64,000 nucleotides of DNA from Huntiella abstrusa (GCA_025685495.1 JAJNMT010000215.1:186001-250000); one strand, 5' to 3'; positions 10,849 through 22,197 are shown, numbered from the stretch's first letter. Notes: a model not told the origin generated them from the letters alone. A program made the numbers and translations.

Positions 10849-13800
10849 GTGGGAAGAAGTAAAGACGGATCTGTATCATAAGAGCTAGTGGGATACAAAG
10901 AAGAAAGAAAAAACAAAGAAAGAAAATAAGAGAAGTAGATTGACTTGAGTCTAGAAGAGTAAGTTGGTGAACAACAAGAAGAACAAAACAAAAACAAGGA
11001 CGCAGAAATAGTAGACGACTTGAAGGGAAATACAGACCTGGCCAAAAATGGAGATTGTGTAAGCCAGGACTAGTGAGGTTAGTGTGGCGACGATGCCAAT
11101 GCAGTGAACAAAGACTGCTGCGGTGTTTCTGTAAGCTTTGGCGATTTCTGGACAATCCCTTGAATGGAGCGTATCCCACGACGGAAGTGGATTATACAAG
11201 TGCTAATAAAGAAGAGCTAGTGTATCTATGTATGAAATTCCTAGTGGCGCTGAAAGTGGCGTTGATTAATGAAGTTGAAGTAGTTCCATGAACTAGCAAG
11301 AATAGCCAGTGACCGAATGGTGCAAAAAGGACGCTCGTGAAAAAAATGGTAACAGCAGATTTCGATGATCCAAACACAATTGGCCAAGCAAAGACAAGAC
11401 CGACCAAGCAAAGACAAAAGACCAGGACGGGACACAAGCCTGGCAATAAAGGCTCGATGCGAAACAGGGTTGAATATCTCAAGACGAGCCGGGCTTGTTG
11501 TTGGTCTGGTCGGCTGGTCTGGTCGGTTGGTCGGTGCCGCGGTAGGGGTTTTTTAGTAGGCCATGTGGAGGGATACATAGATACAGAAAGAAGTAGGGAA
11601 TTGGGAAAGAAGGTACGAATTTTAGGATGATTGGGGTTTGACTGTGGTGGATGTTGGATTGATGACAAACGAAAGATTTGGAAGGGAAAATAGTGATTCA
11701 GATTGTATGTATGTATGTATTCGTCCATGGGTTGTGGTTGTTGTTGTCATCCTGTACCGGGTATATGTGTATGTATGAATATAGGTAATGCCAACTAGTA
11801 GTCCAACCAGCAGTCCAGCTAGCCAGGTCAACCAAAAGGGATCAAACCTTCAAGAGTAGCAACATACGTACAGCTGGCAACTGATTTCCTCATAAAGAAA
11901 CGATCTATGGAACAGACTATCCAAGGAATGTCCAAAAACCAACGTAACTAGTTCAATTCGACCACTGAGAATGAACTTGTCGCGAAAGGGCAACCAGCTT
12001 CACAAGAAGAAGGGGCAACTAACGAAAGGGATGTTTGATGATTATGATGGGGGAAGCATGGTATGTACATGCGTATGACAGTAATCAATTGAATGGACAT
12101 CACGTACATATGCACTTGTAAAGGTTTACAAAAACGTTAATGACTGACGTTCCAAACCCGTCAATCGCGCAAATTTCACCAATTTCGTCAAGTAGAGAAA
12201 TCCCGTGGATTCACGGAAATCCTACAAGAGACTGGCCTGTCTCATCACATATTCACTATCCCATTCCCCTCACCATAAACCAAACGATCAAACGACCAAA
12301 CGCACTTCCCACTTCTCAAGCCACGCCATGTCCCAAAAGTCGCCGTCAATAATCCCATTGATTCATCCGCAATGTAAAAAAAAAAGACCAGTGGGTCTCT
12401 ACTTGTATAATATGCAATAGCTGAAAGCGGTAAGTGACTATTTTCTTGGTTGGCAATCTGTACCAACAAGCGCGAGATATGCGAAAGCCAAAAAAATAGG
12501 GTAGGTATAAGAGATTCAAAAAAGGCGACAAGCGAAGATATTACCGGTAAGCGGTCTTTTTCGTTTTTTTTTTTCTGAGGAATGATTTGGCCTGGACCCA
12601 CTGGTGTTCGGGGCGGGCTAGTTTTCAGGGAGTTTTGAGGGAGGATTGAGGATGGAAGGTGCACGTAAGTAAGTTGAGTAAAGTAAAGCAAGACGAGACG
12701 ACATGAGGAAGGTATATTGATGAATTCACGGTAAGCGATATCCATACGACATACGTATGTACATACATCTTCTTTAGGTTTCTTACATACCGCTTGTTGT
12801 ACATTCACACATACAATCCCAAGCCATATCAAAAACCAAGAAGCCTTAACGAAACGACTCCACAATGGCCAGACAAAACCAGTCTTAACCTGACCAGGAA
12901 ATCACCCATCCAGTAAGTCAGCCAAACAAGGTACAATCCAATCCAATCCACAACACAAGACCCCGGACCAACGCAAGGCTTTGTTTGGGTTGGCCTTGAT
13001 TTTACCGTGTTAATACGACGATGACGATGACGATGGCGTGGTGCACACCTATGAATTAAAACGGGCACATAGTTTATCATTCTCACCGGCCAGAAATGGA
13101 TAGAACCCCAAGGAAGTATATCCGAGCCGAGCGGCGGTCAAGTTCCCAAGGCTGGTTCTTTTTTTTTTTTCGAGGCTTTCCTGCCCTTTTTGAAATACAG
13201 AAGTTGCGATTGACGATCCAACCAAGTCAATGTCGGTCAGGAAATCTAGACCCCCGGTATCTATCATAAATAGCATCAACCCAGCAGTTTCCAGCGTTGT
13301 CGTCGTCGTGTCGAGCGAGGGGTTCGTGCATTATTCACTCAATCATTCACAATCTCAAGTCACCAAGATAACCCCATCTCCGGACTCGTTTCCCGCCCGT
13401 CTATCTTCTTTGCATTCATGACTGAACTGAATGACTATACATTGCCTCTATTTGAATACATCACATCCCTTTACCCTGGCCTGACTGACCTGACCTGACC
13501 TGATTCCTACAAACTAGTCTACGACAAAGACCATCTTTTGTGTGTCCTGCGTGCGTCTGGCCAAGTAATTACCGGGGTTAGAAAGGCTGATTTTGATTCG
13601 ACTGGTTGGCGGGCGGGCGGGCGGCGGACAGCGTGATTGATTGTATTTGAATTTTTGGACGTTTATTTTATGGATTTATGAGGGGATCTTGGGATTGAGA
13701 TGGTATTGGCATTTACATACGTCGTCAAGTGTATTAATCCAGCCATCACGACTCGCATGATCTTGAGTCTGTACATACCCAACAGCAAGTTTACAATTGC

Positions 13801-15439
13801 TCATCAAAGGCACATATAAAAGAACACAATAACAATTACCCGCTCCGTCCATCACTCCCAAAACGGCAAAATCGCTACATCACTCCCCATCAAACCAATC
13901 CAGCACCAAAACCGTCCTTCTCTCTCGTTTTTTTCCCCTCCTCCGGCGTTATCATCGGGTCTATGGTACACAGCTAGTTTCCTCACTATCCCCGGACTAC
14001 ATTTCTGTATCTTGATTAGCCAGCTACTTCGATGTCTTTCTCCATCCATGAACACCAACGCTATTTGAAAACACGTCCGTCGTTTCCGTGTGATACTGTA
14101 ATACGCCTGCCTTGTCTATGCTTCCTTCACTCTTCCCATTTCCTTTTCCGTCCCCCACGTACAGTATATGCACATACGCACGCACCTATCCACTAACTAC
14201 CCAACTATCTCCCACCCATGCAAAAATCAAATTATGCACTGTATAACCACAGCACAGCACATTAAATCCCAACCAACCTCACCAATCGCAATCACCAAAA
14301 CCTGCATACCTTGTGCCAGGGCCTCTACATACATCTGTACATACAAGTCCCTACATACATACACATCTGTTTCTCCCCAATTTCCCAAACAAACCTTCCA
14401 AATCAATCATCTCATAAATCTTCAATCTCCACCTCCTACCCAATCCAAACAAAAAACCAATACAATCACCTAATAAGCTACTTCCTACCCAACCAACCTC
14501 CAAAAAAACCCAATAACCACCCAAAATCCTACAACTACCAAAATCCCCCCAAAGCCCAGCCCTAGCTTCCCAAAATGACTCTCATCCGTCCCTCCCTCAA
14601 ATTCCTATAAAAACCCTAGATAACCCTTCTCGCTATCTATCTGCAGAGGCCCGTATCATGTACAAGTCCTGCGTGTCTTGTTTTTACTTGTGTCTGCAGA
14701 GACTCAGACATTTTACCCAACCACCGAGAGGGAGGAGAGGGGAAGGAGGAATAAGTCCCTTTTTTAGTTAAAACACGAGGATATGCATGAGAGAGATACA
14801 TCCCCGGACTTCCGGTTCGTGACCTTTTGTGTGGAATGTAGTGCCTTGTTTGCCACTGGGGGATGGATGTACTAGTCTTCGTGAAATCATCTACATACGT
14901 ACCGTCGTAATGCATCAATCAAAAGGACCTCCATCCATGATATCACCGAGGTATTCAAGCATTAAAACCCGCAAAGAATAAGACATAAAGCTCCCTCAAT
15001 CGGCCTCCAAGTATTTCATAGCACGAACGTGGTACATAACCCTATACCAACAACCCGGTTACACAAGAAACCAACATCACCACCTTTATTGATGGACGTA
15101 AACCGAGATTATCAAATACAAAAAACAAAAAACAAAACATTAACGTTATTTAGACTATGCTAATCACCTAACCATACAACCCATTACTAGCGACCCATTC
15201 TGTTTTGATCCAGATCACCAATACCATTATTCTTGCGGAATAATTGAGACTGTACTTCTAAGAAAGCAGATCGCCACTATATACAATCACCTTGGTAGTA
15301 TCATCTAACAAGACAAGACAAAGCAACTGAATAGGCGAAAAGTGAGCGATACCGCCAATCAGGTACATATCAAGCTACAGTCTCTCGGAAATCAAGACTA
15401 CTATTGGTAACCCATAGGACTTTGCCATCTTCAAGTGAC
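10849..15439. other. Large spacer upstream of the cyclin gene
   Basis: Nearly 4.6 kb without a convincing gene. It is rich in short tracts such as TATG repeats (11705-11720) and TACATAC motifs (12745-12770, 14328-14370). The only exon-like piece is 11038-11202 (minus): 55 codons flanked by TTAG and CAG/GTCTGT, containing a membrane-like segment (FVHCIGIVATLTSLVLAYTI), but no start exon can be attached. A 206-codon minus frame at 12245-12865 is discussed under rejected items. The region probably contains the cyclin promoter and long leader, and possibly noncoding transcripts. Confidence 0.45.
11705..11720. repeat. TATG microsatellite
   Basis: Four perfect GTAT/TATG units in the spacer upstream of the cyclin gene. 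It is one of many related TACATA/TATGTA tracts in the spacers of this window. Confidence 0.8.
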
Positions 15440-16639
15440 CTAATTGCTAATGGTACTATCAGAAGAACTAGAGTACTCCCCGTCCCGGGCACCGTTATGG
15501 CCATGGCCATCATCGTCGTCTGAAATGTCCCCAGAGTTATGATCGTATCCAGGAGTCCAAACGGTGTTTTGAACCACATCGCTCTCAGTAGGGAAGAAAG
15601 GAAACGCAACATCTGGGAATCTCCATCCAGGAGGAGTTCTAGGGAAGGCTTTAGCCAACCACAGATACGACAGAAGCAGAATGATAGGCGACCATTCTAC
15701 ATCCAACAGGTCTGTGTCACGAGGAAAGTGGAAGACGCGGATGCGGATGCTAGCAGAATGGGGATGGGGGTGCGGGAACCCAGTTCCATCATTCATCAAT
15801 GGAAGCGAAGGATAAGTGTCCCGGTCAACCAAGACAATCGATGTCTGTGTCATCACGATACCGTATTCCATCTGCTCTCTAACCAGCTTGTCATAAAGGC
15901 GAGCGATGGCAAAGAAGAGTCTGTTCTTGGCATCAACGATGACTGAGCTGACATTGGTGCTCACGGGGCCCCGGAACCAGTCCCAAACATTAACCGTCCC
16001 ATCAGGACCAAATATATCAATAGACTCGAGGACAGAGATGTCTATATTGGCATATTCGAGGAAGGCGACGTTGGTATGAACGGGCGCTCCATCCGCGTGA
16101 GGATCGTAATCCTCCGATAGATCACTAGGTTTGACTTCGATAAAAGCAAGGTCAATGCTACGGGCCGTGTTCGGAGTAACAAGGTCATTCCGGGCTCGAA
16201 GAGCTTGGTCTGTTCCGCACGCATGGTACAGAAGCACAACCTGGGAAATAACGATCAGGTTCATGATACCACGCAGCGCAGTATCATTAGAGAGATCGTC
16301 ACTCTGAGCGAGAGTTGGGATGCACCCCATGGTATGAAGCATACCACTCAGAGTGTTCGAATCTTCCAACATAAGATCCAGAAGATGACGGATAGTAGAA
16401 AGGGTCTTCTGGCAATCTCTCCAGTTGGAAATGGTCTCGGGGCACAGAGTTCCATCAAGGTGAACGGGAGTCCGTCCGTTGAGGTTCAAGGGAACCGCCA
16501 CGGGGATTTGAAGATAAGGACTCGCACAGTTGTAGATATCAGCGCTGATGGCGCTGGCCGACGGAATGGTGTACAAGTCCGACCGGCCTCGGGCATGGGA
16601 ATCGTGGCCAAAGCCGTTGGTGCGCTGGGGAGCGGGCAT
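15440..16639 (-). CDS. Hypothetical protein, possibly PD-(D/E)XK-like
   Basis: A single-exon frame of 399 residues from ATG 16639; no family is certain. The middle part (about residues 120-320) alternates helices and strands. It contains SIDLAFIEVKP (D163, E168, K170), then, after a loop, a helix AKNRLFFAIARLYDKL and strands YGIVMTQTSIVLVDRD and IRIRVFHF. This order resembles the divergent PD-(D/E)XK nuclease-like domain that fungi carry in Crinkler-type and kinase-associated proteins (invariant EVKP, then a helix and a 'ygi.t....vl..r' strand). That is inference from pattern. The C-terminus is acidic and Ser-rich (SDDDDGHGHNGARDGEYSSSS). The upstream transcript probably contains a leader intron (16717-16651; GTAAGT, branch CTAAC, TCAG), which favours ATG 16639 over upstream in-frame extension. 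No signal peptide was seen. Confidence 0.7.
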   Translation of the reverse strand: MPAPQRTNGFGHDSHARGRSDLYTIPSASAISADIYNCASPYLQIPVAVPLNLNGRTPVHLDGTLCPETISNWRDCQKTLSTIRHLLDLMLEDSNTLSGMLHTMGCIPTLAQSDDLSNDTALRGIMNLIVISQVVLLYHACGTDQALRARNDLVTPNTARSIDLAFIEVKPSDLSEDYDPHADGAPVHTNVAFLEYANIDISVLESIDIFGPDGTVNVWDWFRGPVSTNVSSVIVDAKNRLFFAIARLYDKLVREQMEYGIVMTQTSIVLVDRDTYPSLPLMNDGTGFPHPHPHSASIRIRVFHFPRDTDLLDVEWSPIILLLSYLWLAKAFPRTPPGWRFPDVAFPFFPTESDVVQNTVWTPGYDHNSGDISDDDDGHGHNGARDGEYSSSSDSTISN

Positions 16640-17119
16640 GTTGCTTAGAACTGAGATGGGGTTAGTATTGGATGAAATTGGATGGATTTGATGGAATTGA
16701 GGTTGTCGATGACTTACGTTCAGTGTTGACAGAGCGTCGACACACGAAATCAACAGAAACCGGAGGAGAAAAGAACAACAAGTGAGTAGCTGACGAAGTG
16801 AGTAGCTGACGCTTAATACCGTAAACAATTGATATCTGACGACGAAAAGAGGCCGTTCGATGACTTGTTTGATGGATTGAAGATGGACACACAGTGATGT
16901 GGGAGAGTGAAGAAGAGGAGGAAAAACAACATCTCACAGAGAGGCTGCGAATTGGGTAGAAGCACAACCCTCAACTTCTGATAACCCGTTGCTTTCACGA
17001 TACATCACAACATCACAAACAGCCTGCATAAACTATAGGCTGACATAATATCTTGGGACTTGCAGTGTACATTACTTTACACAGTTGCCTAGTAGGCATT
17101 AAGCAAAGGGTTAAGTATA

Positions 17120-17392
17120 TCAGTCTAAGCAAGTCGTTGTGTTGCCAGTAGTAGACTCTCGGGTCTTGTGTTCACTACCGCGAGCAATGCCAAAACGAAG
17201 ATCATCGGAGTCCAGCCATAGATTGTCACCAGCCGGCCAACGGGGAACTTGAACAACTGGCACTTGAGTTGGGCAATATGCTGTTATATGGATTGTCTGT
17301 ATCCATAGTGAACACAACACGCGAACAGACATGACTAGGAGCATGGTCATGAGGGCACAAAACCCCGAGGCATCTGTAAAGACCCCGTTCAT
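17120..17392 (-). CDS. Small hypothetical protein with N-terminal hydrophobic segment
   Basis: A 90-codon ATG-initiated frame. Residues 9-30 (GFCALMTMLLVMSVRVLCSL) could be a signal anchor, followed by a polar region with PVVQVPRWPAGDNLW. Codons look moderately coding-like. No family is recognised and no splice extension is evident, so it could be a chance frame. It lies on the same strand as the 15440-16639 gene, about 480 bp upstream of it. Confidence 0.3.
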   Translation of the reverse strand: MNGVFTDASGFCALMTMLLVMSVRVLCSLWIQTIHITAYCPTQVPVVQVPRWPAGDNLWLDSDDLRFGIARGSEHKTRESTTGNTTTCLD

Positions 17393-18565
17393 GCTTTCGT
17401 CCTAGAAAGGCAACATGCTATTCAAGATTTGCTGGCCTTGTTTTCAATGTCTTGTATACAGGAAGCGAGTTTCTGCGCACAGCCTGTCTACTTGGTGATG
17501 ACTATGGGATACAGTGAACCGTCAAGGTCGGACGTAGAGCGGCCAGTACCGGGACTGACAGACGAGAAAGGAACCTGCCGATGACGCTCGGGTTGGTTGT
17601 AGAATTCTGCCATGTCGGGGCTGCTTGGGTGGGGGTTATGCGACATGAAAGACATGATTACTCAAATAGGTACTCACCACCATCTTACAAGGATATCAAA
17701 ATCCACAGTAATCAATGATGTCATAACCCTGGGGTTAGTATGTACTACCTACAAAAGGATCCACTACAGATGCACAACACATCTTTATGCAGAATCGAGC
17801 CGAATTGTTTTAACAAGTCCTCTAAAAGTATGACCGAAAAAACAACGTACTGCCCAGTACAAAAGCGAATCAAAAGTCGTCTTACAGTAATACGAGATGC
17901 AAATGTTCCGACCCCGCTTCTAAGCCACTTCTTCATCCCATAGTCCGTATATGCTATTCCAGCTTTACAAAGACCAGCCAGTCAGTGTGATGTTACACGG
18001 CTTGTAACAGTAGGCTTGAACCCGGTGTCATTCCAGCCCAGCAGTATTCAAATTCCTCAGTACACTCACAATAACCAAAAATACTTTGAATACTCCAAAT
18101 CTAGGTAGTATCAAAGACTATTGGATCGTCGCAGGGAGGACCAACAAAAAACATCCAAACAGGGCGGGCGGTGTGCTGTGCCCCTTCCGTAGGTTGTCCA
18201 TCCACTGTGCCCCTTCCCAAATGGTTAATTAAATTACTGGGGTTTAAGGGTTAACCCGGGCGTTCATTTGTCGTTGGTCGATTTTCACGTTTTCCTTTCT
18301 TCACCAGCACAAGTTGACGCCCGATCGATTTCTGTCGCTCGCCAGTCAGTCGTGATAATTCCAACACTGCGGATATTCTCTCGTTTCTTTAATTGTCATT
18401 CGCTATAATCTTTTTAATATCCAGTCCATCGTTAATACCGCTACATAATCAACCTATATAATTGTCTTTTTTTTACTTTCTTCCCCGACGAAACGTTTAG
18501 CTCTCTAATCCCGACCGCGAAACAAACAAACAAAACAAGTCAAAAGCTTAAACTCCACAGCCACG
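17393..18565. other. Spacer and promoter of CHS7
   Basis: No gene supported. Just upstream of CHS7 the sequence is T/C-rich (18280-18490), consistent with a promoter and leader. A palindrome-like GGGTTAACCC lies at about 18249-18258. Open frames at 17612-17943 overlap on both strands and lack domain features. Confidence 0.45.
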
Positions 18566-19652
18566 ATGCCTTCGTTTGGCGACTTTTCTTCGATATGTCG
18601 CAACACGCCGTTGCCGCTATGTGCGGCCATTGGCAAGGAAACGGCGACTGGGACCGGAGTCGGTATTGAAGCGACGTGTTTTGCGCGGAATATCGAGCTG
18701 GCGAACACCATCATCTTCCAGGGTGGTGCGTCTGCCATGCATATTTTGGCGTTGGTGATGACGGTTATTATGGTGTTTCACATTCGGGGAAAGTTTACTG
18801 CTGTTGGTGAGTTTTACGGCGAATTTGGTCCAGTGTTGATGGTTACTGACTAGCTTTGGACTAGGCCGGAGAGAGATTCTCACCTTCTTTTACCTTTACA
18901 TGCTTCTTACCTTTGTCTCTCTTGTGGTTGACGCCGGAGTAGTCCCTCCAGGCTCGGAACCCTATCCCTATTTTGCCGCGATCCAAATTGGTCTTTCCAG
19001 TGCCACTATTACTTCGCTGTTTATCAATGGATTCGTCGGTTTCCAGCTGTATGAGGACGGTACGCCACTGTCGGTGTGGCTCCTGAGAGTGTGTTCGGTG
19101 GTTTCCTTTGCAGTGTCCTTCTTGGTATCTCTGGGAACATTCAAAGGCTGGGCGGCCATGGGTCCTACTAAGACTGTGGGATTGTTCGTTGTCATGGTGA
19201 TTTTGAACGGCGTGCAGTTGGTTATTTACCTGATCATGCAGTTCATGCTGGTTGCTGGTACGTTACAGGATAGATGGCCTCTGGGTGACTTGATCTTTGG
19301 TGCCTTCTTCTTTATTGTGGGACAGGTCATCATGTATGTCTTCAGCGACAAGATCTGCTCTGCTTTGAGTCACTACCTGGATGGTCTGTTCTTCGCTACT
19401 GTGTGCAACCTATTGGCTGTCATGATGGTGTACAAGTACTGGGATTCAATCACACGTGAGGATCTTGAGTTCTCGGTCGGTACTCGGATGAACAACTGGG
19501 AAGTCAAGGAGTTGTTGCCCGAAGAAGACAGACGGGGAACTATGTACCATGATGATCCTTATTCTAGCCAGGCTGCGCTGCACCCTACTGTCAGCGCAGG
19601 CGGTAGACGGCAGAGTGCGGCTGGTCAGGAGAGATATTCGCAGCGTTATTAG
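18566..19652 (+). CDS. CHS7: Chitin synthase export chaperone Chs7
   Basis: ER membrane chaperone needed for chitin synthase III (Chs3-type) to leave the ER. Exons 18566-18806 and 18865-19652 (GTGAGT donor, branch CTGAC, CTAG acceptor) encode 342 residues, close to the usual 300-340. The N-terminus MPSFGDFSSICRNTPLPLC is the hallmark of the family. Seven hydrophobic segments follow, among them GGASAMHILALVMTVIMVF, EILTFFYLYMLLTFVSLVVD, GLFVVMVILNGVQLVIYLIM and LIFGAFFFIVGQVIMYVFS. The cytoplasmic tail after KYWDSITREDLEF is polar. The annotated stop is TAG at 19650-19652, but the same frame continues open for 228 codons beyond it (next entry), so the true C-terminus is uncertain. Identification is firm. 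Confidence 0.92.
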
Positions 19653-20339
19653 GATGACGGCTACGGAGAGAAGGATGTGGTTGAAGTGGAAGACGACATG
19701 GACGAAGATGAAGTCCGGGAATATGATGATGGCGATGATGAAGAAGGCGTGTCTGATGATGGAGATGTGCCTGAAGGAGAAGAGCTACTTGAAGGGGAAG
19801 AAGAAGAACAAGAACGGGAGTTTTCTTATACTGGCGAGAGATCAGAGTTGGATCGTCGAACAAGAACTACAGATGAAGCTAGTGACAATCGATTGGGAAG
19901 TTTGGAACAAGCCATTGAGAGAGAGTTGGAAGAGTATAGACGGACAGATAAGAGTCAAGAACTTGAAGATCATGATGAGGCTTCACGTAGTCAAGAGTAT
20001 AGTCAACCTACTCTTAGTCAGCCCGCTCTTAGTCAACCTACTCTCACTCAACATTCACATTCCCACTCTCACAGTCCTAGCCAGACGTCTTCCAACAACG
20101 ATTCCAAAGACTGTGGTCAAGAGCTTCAAGATTATCGACAATACTACCACACAGCTCTGTCGCAGCCAACTCCTTCTCCTACGGTAACAAGTACTCCGTC
20201 TCCTATGGTTACAGCTTTTTCGTCTCCCATTCCTCAATCACTTTCGGCATCCCCAGCAACAAGAGTATCCCCCAGACCGGTAAACCGCCCGGTTAATTCC
20301 GCATTGGCGTATCCTGCTTGGCCGTCAATGGGACGCTAA
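19653..20339 (+). other. In-frame open extension after the CHS7 stop
   Basis: Directly after the CHS7 TAG, and in exactly the same frame, 228 codons stay open to TAA. The translation has clear coding character. It begins with an acidic run (DMDEDEVREYDDGDDEEG, EELLEGEEEEQEREF), followed by a charged helix (LGSLEQAIERELEEYRR), repeats of SQPTLSQPALSQPTLTQ, an HSHSHSHS run, and a Ser/Pro-rich end finishing WPSMGR. The junction reads CGT TAT TAG GAT GAC GGC TAC. One base change from a tyrosine codon would give a natural RYYDDGY context. It may be a tail lost by a nonsense mutation, translated by readthrough, or interrupted by a sequencing error. I found no consensus intron that bypasses the TAG in frame; a 63-nt GTCAGC...TTAG removal would do so but has a poor donor. 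Confidence 0.6.
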
Positions 20340-20436
20340 GTTTGGATAGTTTATGATTATGCATTGTTTTCTGTATTTTTTGAGGTATAATATATTGTAT
20401 TGGTATGACTAGTTATAAAGGAACGAAACAAGAAAC

Positions 20437-21648
20437 CTAGTTACGTGACTCGGATGATGATTGGCTTGGCGGAGTCACTTGCACTGCGGGGACTACCGGA
20501 GCAGGAGTCGCTTGGAAGTGTGCAGGTGTTGGCATGGTATATGGTGAGGGACTCGTCGATCGACTAGGCGGGATATTAGTCGATGGCCCTGATTGTGGCT
20601 CCCGATAAGGCTTAAACTTCTGCTGTCCCCTCTCTCTATCATCCTCTCTCCGCTCTTCTCTCCCAACATCCTCCGTCCGATCTCTCTCTCTATCTCTATC
20701 TCTCTCACCATCCCTTCCCGTCCCTCTCCTCCCCTCATACCTCCTCTCCCACGCCCCCGGCTCCGGCGACGGAGTCCTCGATACCTCCGGAGACCCCAAC
20801 ATACTCCCACACGGCGGCGTCGGACACGGTGGTGTCGGACGCGGCGAAGCCCCCGGAGACGGCGCATATCGTTGACGAGCAGGCGATGCCCCGGGGCTAT
20901 GTGAATATGAGCGTGAGCGCGAGTGTGAGCGGGACCGTGTATAGTTGGAATCAACGATAGAGTCACCGTATGATTGAGCGGAGCTGCCTCGCGCCGGGTA
21001 CGGTGCGATGTAGCCGTGGGTGTTCTCGTGTCTTCGGTCATAGCGATTATGTGAGCGGGAGCGAGACCGTCCTCTATGGTCATGTTCATCCTTTGTGAAA
21101 TCGCGGATAACACCGCCCAGGATCCCCGCCGCTACGATACCTAGCCCTTTAAGTCCCCTTTTCGAACCTCGGCTTTCGCGGGGATCTTCCCTTTTCTTTT
21201 CAAAGCGGACACGACTTGTGGGTCTGTGACTTCGTGAGCGGGAGCGGGAGCGGGACTTGGCGTGGCGACGGTGCCGTTTGATTAGGGCGGCGGCTGTGAG
21301 GGTTATTGCGGTGGCGGTTAATGCGGTTTTGAAACTAGGTAGTGGGATGTGCGGTTTCTGGTTCTCCCTTTTGAGGTATGTATATTCGGCTCTATACTCC
21401 TCGGTTGACGGGCCTCGGTGCCGGTCGTATAAGTATCCGTCATAACGGTCATCGTAACGTTGGTCGTAACGTCGGGGGTCGTGGCGATCGTTGGGGATGT
21501 AGCCGTCGGCGTAGTATGAGTCGACGTCGGAGTCGGGTCCGTCGTAACTATATCTATATTCGTATTCAGTCTCCCGGGAACTTTCCTCCGGGTGTACGAT
21601 GATCGTGGTGTTTGTAGCCGGGTTAACTTTATATCGTGTAGAACCCAT
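20437..21648 (-). CDS. RS/RD-rich hypothetical protein
   Basis: A single exon of 403 residues. The start is taken as ATG 21648 (MGSTRYKVNP); an in-frame ATG at 21720 would add 24 residues translated through a GAAA microsatellite and is less likely. Features: a Tyr/Asp/Arg-rich region (residues 30-100); a short Ala/Thr hydrophobic stretch (KTALTATAITLTAAALI) followed by an RS run (SRSRSRSRSHR); a Gly/Ala/Ile hydrophobic stretch (GLGIVAAGILGGVI); more RS repeats (TRSRSHSRSRSYSHS); Pro-rich repeats (ASPRPTPPCPTPPC); and an RDRE-rich tract. The mixture of RS repeats with Gly/Ala membrane-like segments recalls fungal DUF3824-type proteins, but this is only resemblance. It is convergent with CHS7 and its extension. 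Confidence 0.75.
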   Translation of the reverse strand: MGSTRYKVNPATNTTIIVHPEESSRETEYEYRYSYDGPDSDVDSYYADGYIPNDRHDPRRYDQRYDDRYDGYLYDRHRGPSTEEYRAEYTYLKRENQKPHIPLPSFKTALTATAITLTAAALIKRHRRHAKSRSRSRSRSHRPTSRVRFEKKREDPRESRGSKRGLKGLGIVAAGILGGVIRDFTKDEHDHRGRSRSRSHNRYDRRHENTHGYIAPYPARGSSAQSYGDSIVDSNYTRSRSHSRSRSYSHSPGASPARQRYAPSPGASPRPTPPCPTPPCGSMLGSPEVSRTPSPEPGAWERRYEGRRGTGRDGERDRDRERDRTEDVGREERREDDRERGQQKFKPYREPQSGPSTNIPPSRSTSPSPYTMPTPAHFQATPAPVVPAVQVTPPSQSSSESRN

Positions 21649-22197
21649 TTTGAAAGCATCTATCTTTAAAAAACCCAAGAAAGAAAGAAAGAAAGAATCC
21701 AAATGATCCCGCCCGTCCATCTTTCCGGTCCTTTATGGGCTGCTTACATACATACATGTCTTCCTCCAAGAATCCCGTGACTGCCACCGTACGCCTTACA
21801 TGATAGACACCTCTCATTCGTTGATTCCGTTCTTTCATGGAAGTCTTGGGAACCAACAAGTACGCCCGTAGGTACTTTCCATCACATTCGCATAAGCGTG
21901 ACCTGGCTGGATGGCCTAGAGTAACTAGAATTCTCACCGGGACTCAGTACGGCGGATTTAACAGTTGTAGTTAGGCATCCATGCATGCATACCTACGCAC
22001 GCGGTAGTTGATCATGTTAGGTCTTTAGGATCATGTGCATATCTTCAGTGGGTCTAGATCCTTGTTGGTCATACAGCGTTTCAATACATAAATACGTCAT
22101 TTCTATCTATTTCATCAAGGAAATCCCCACTCCAGTCTAAATGGCAACAGCCTTAAAAATAAAAGCCTTTCTCTTCTTTCAGGCCAACCCAACAAAA
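21649..22197. other. Spacer with GAAA microsatellite
   Basis: Contains an AAGA/GAAA tract at about 21677-21696 and TACATACATACATG at 21746-21759. It holds the promoter of the RS-rich gene and the 3' UTR of ELG1. No gene supported. Confidence 0.5.

Noticed and set aside
11192..11728. 178-codon minus frame with hydrophobic stretches, considered as a fluoride-exporter-like (FEX) protein
   Set aside because: The likeness was confined to a few residues (VLFAPFG); the expected paired repeats and the second-half motifs are absent, and no good donor links it to the next exon-like piece.
12245..12865. 206-codon minus frame with a signal-like start (MWSRFVKASWFLIWLGIVC)
   Set aside because: Long for chance, but codon use and composition drift along its length, it crosses microsatellite-like TACATAC sequence and a poly-T tract, and it has no recognisable domain. 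I left it in the spacer.
19591..19652. A 63-nt intron (GTCAGC...TTATTAG) that would bypass the CHS7 stop in frame
   Set aside because: The phase fits, but the donor is poor and there is no branch sequence; kept only as an alternative to be tested by cDNA.
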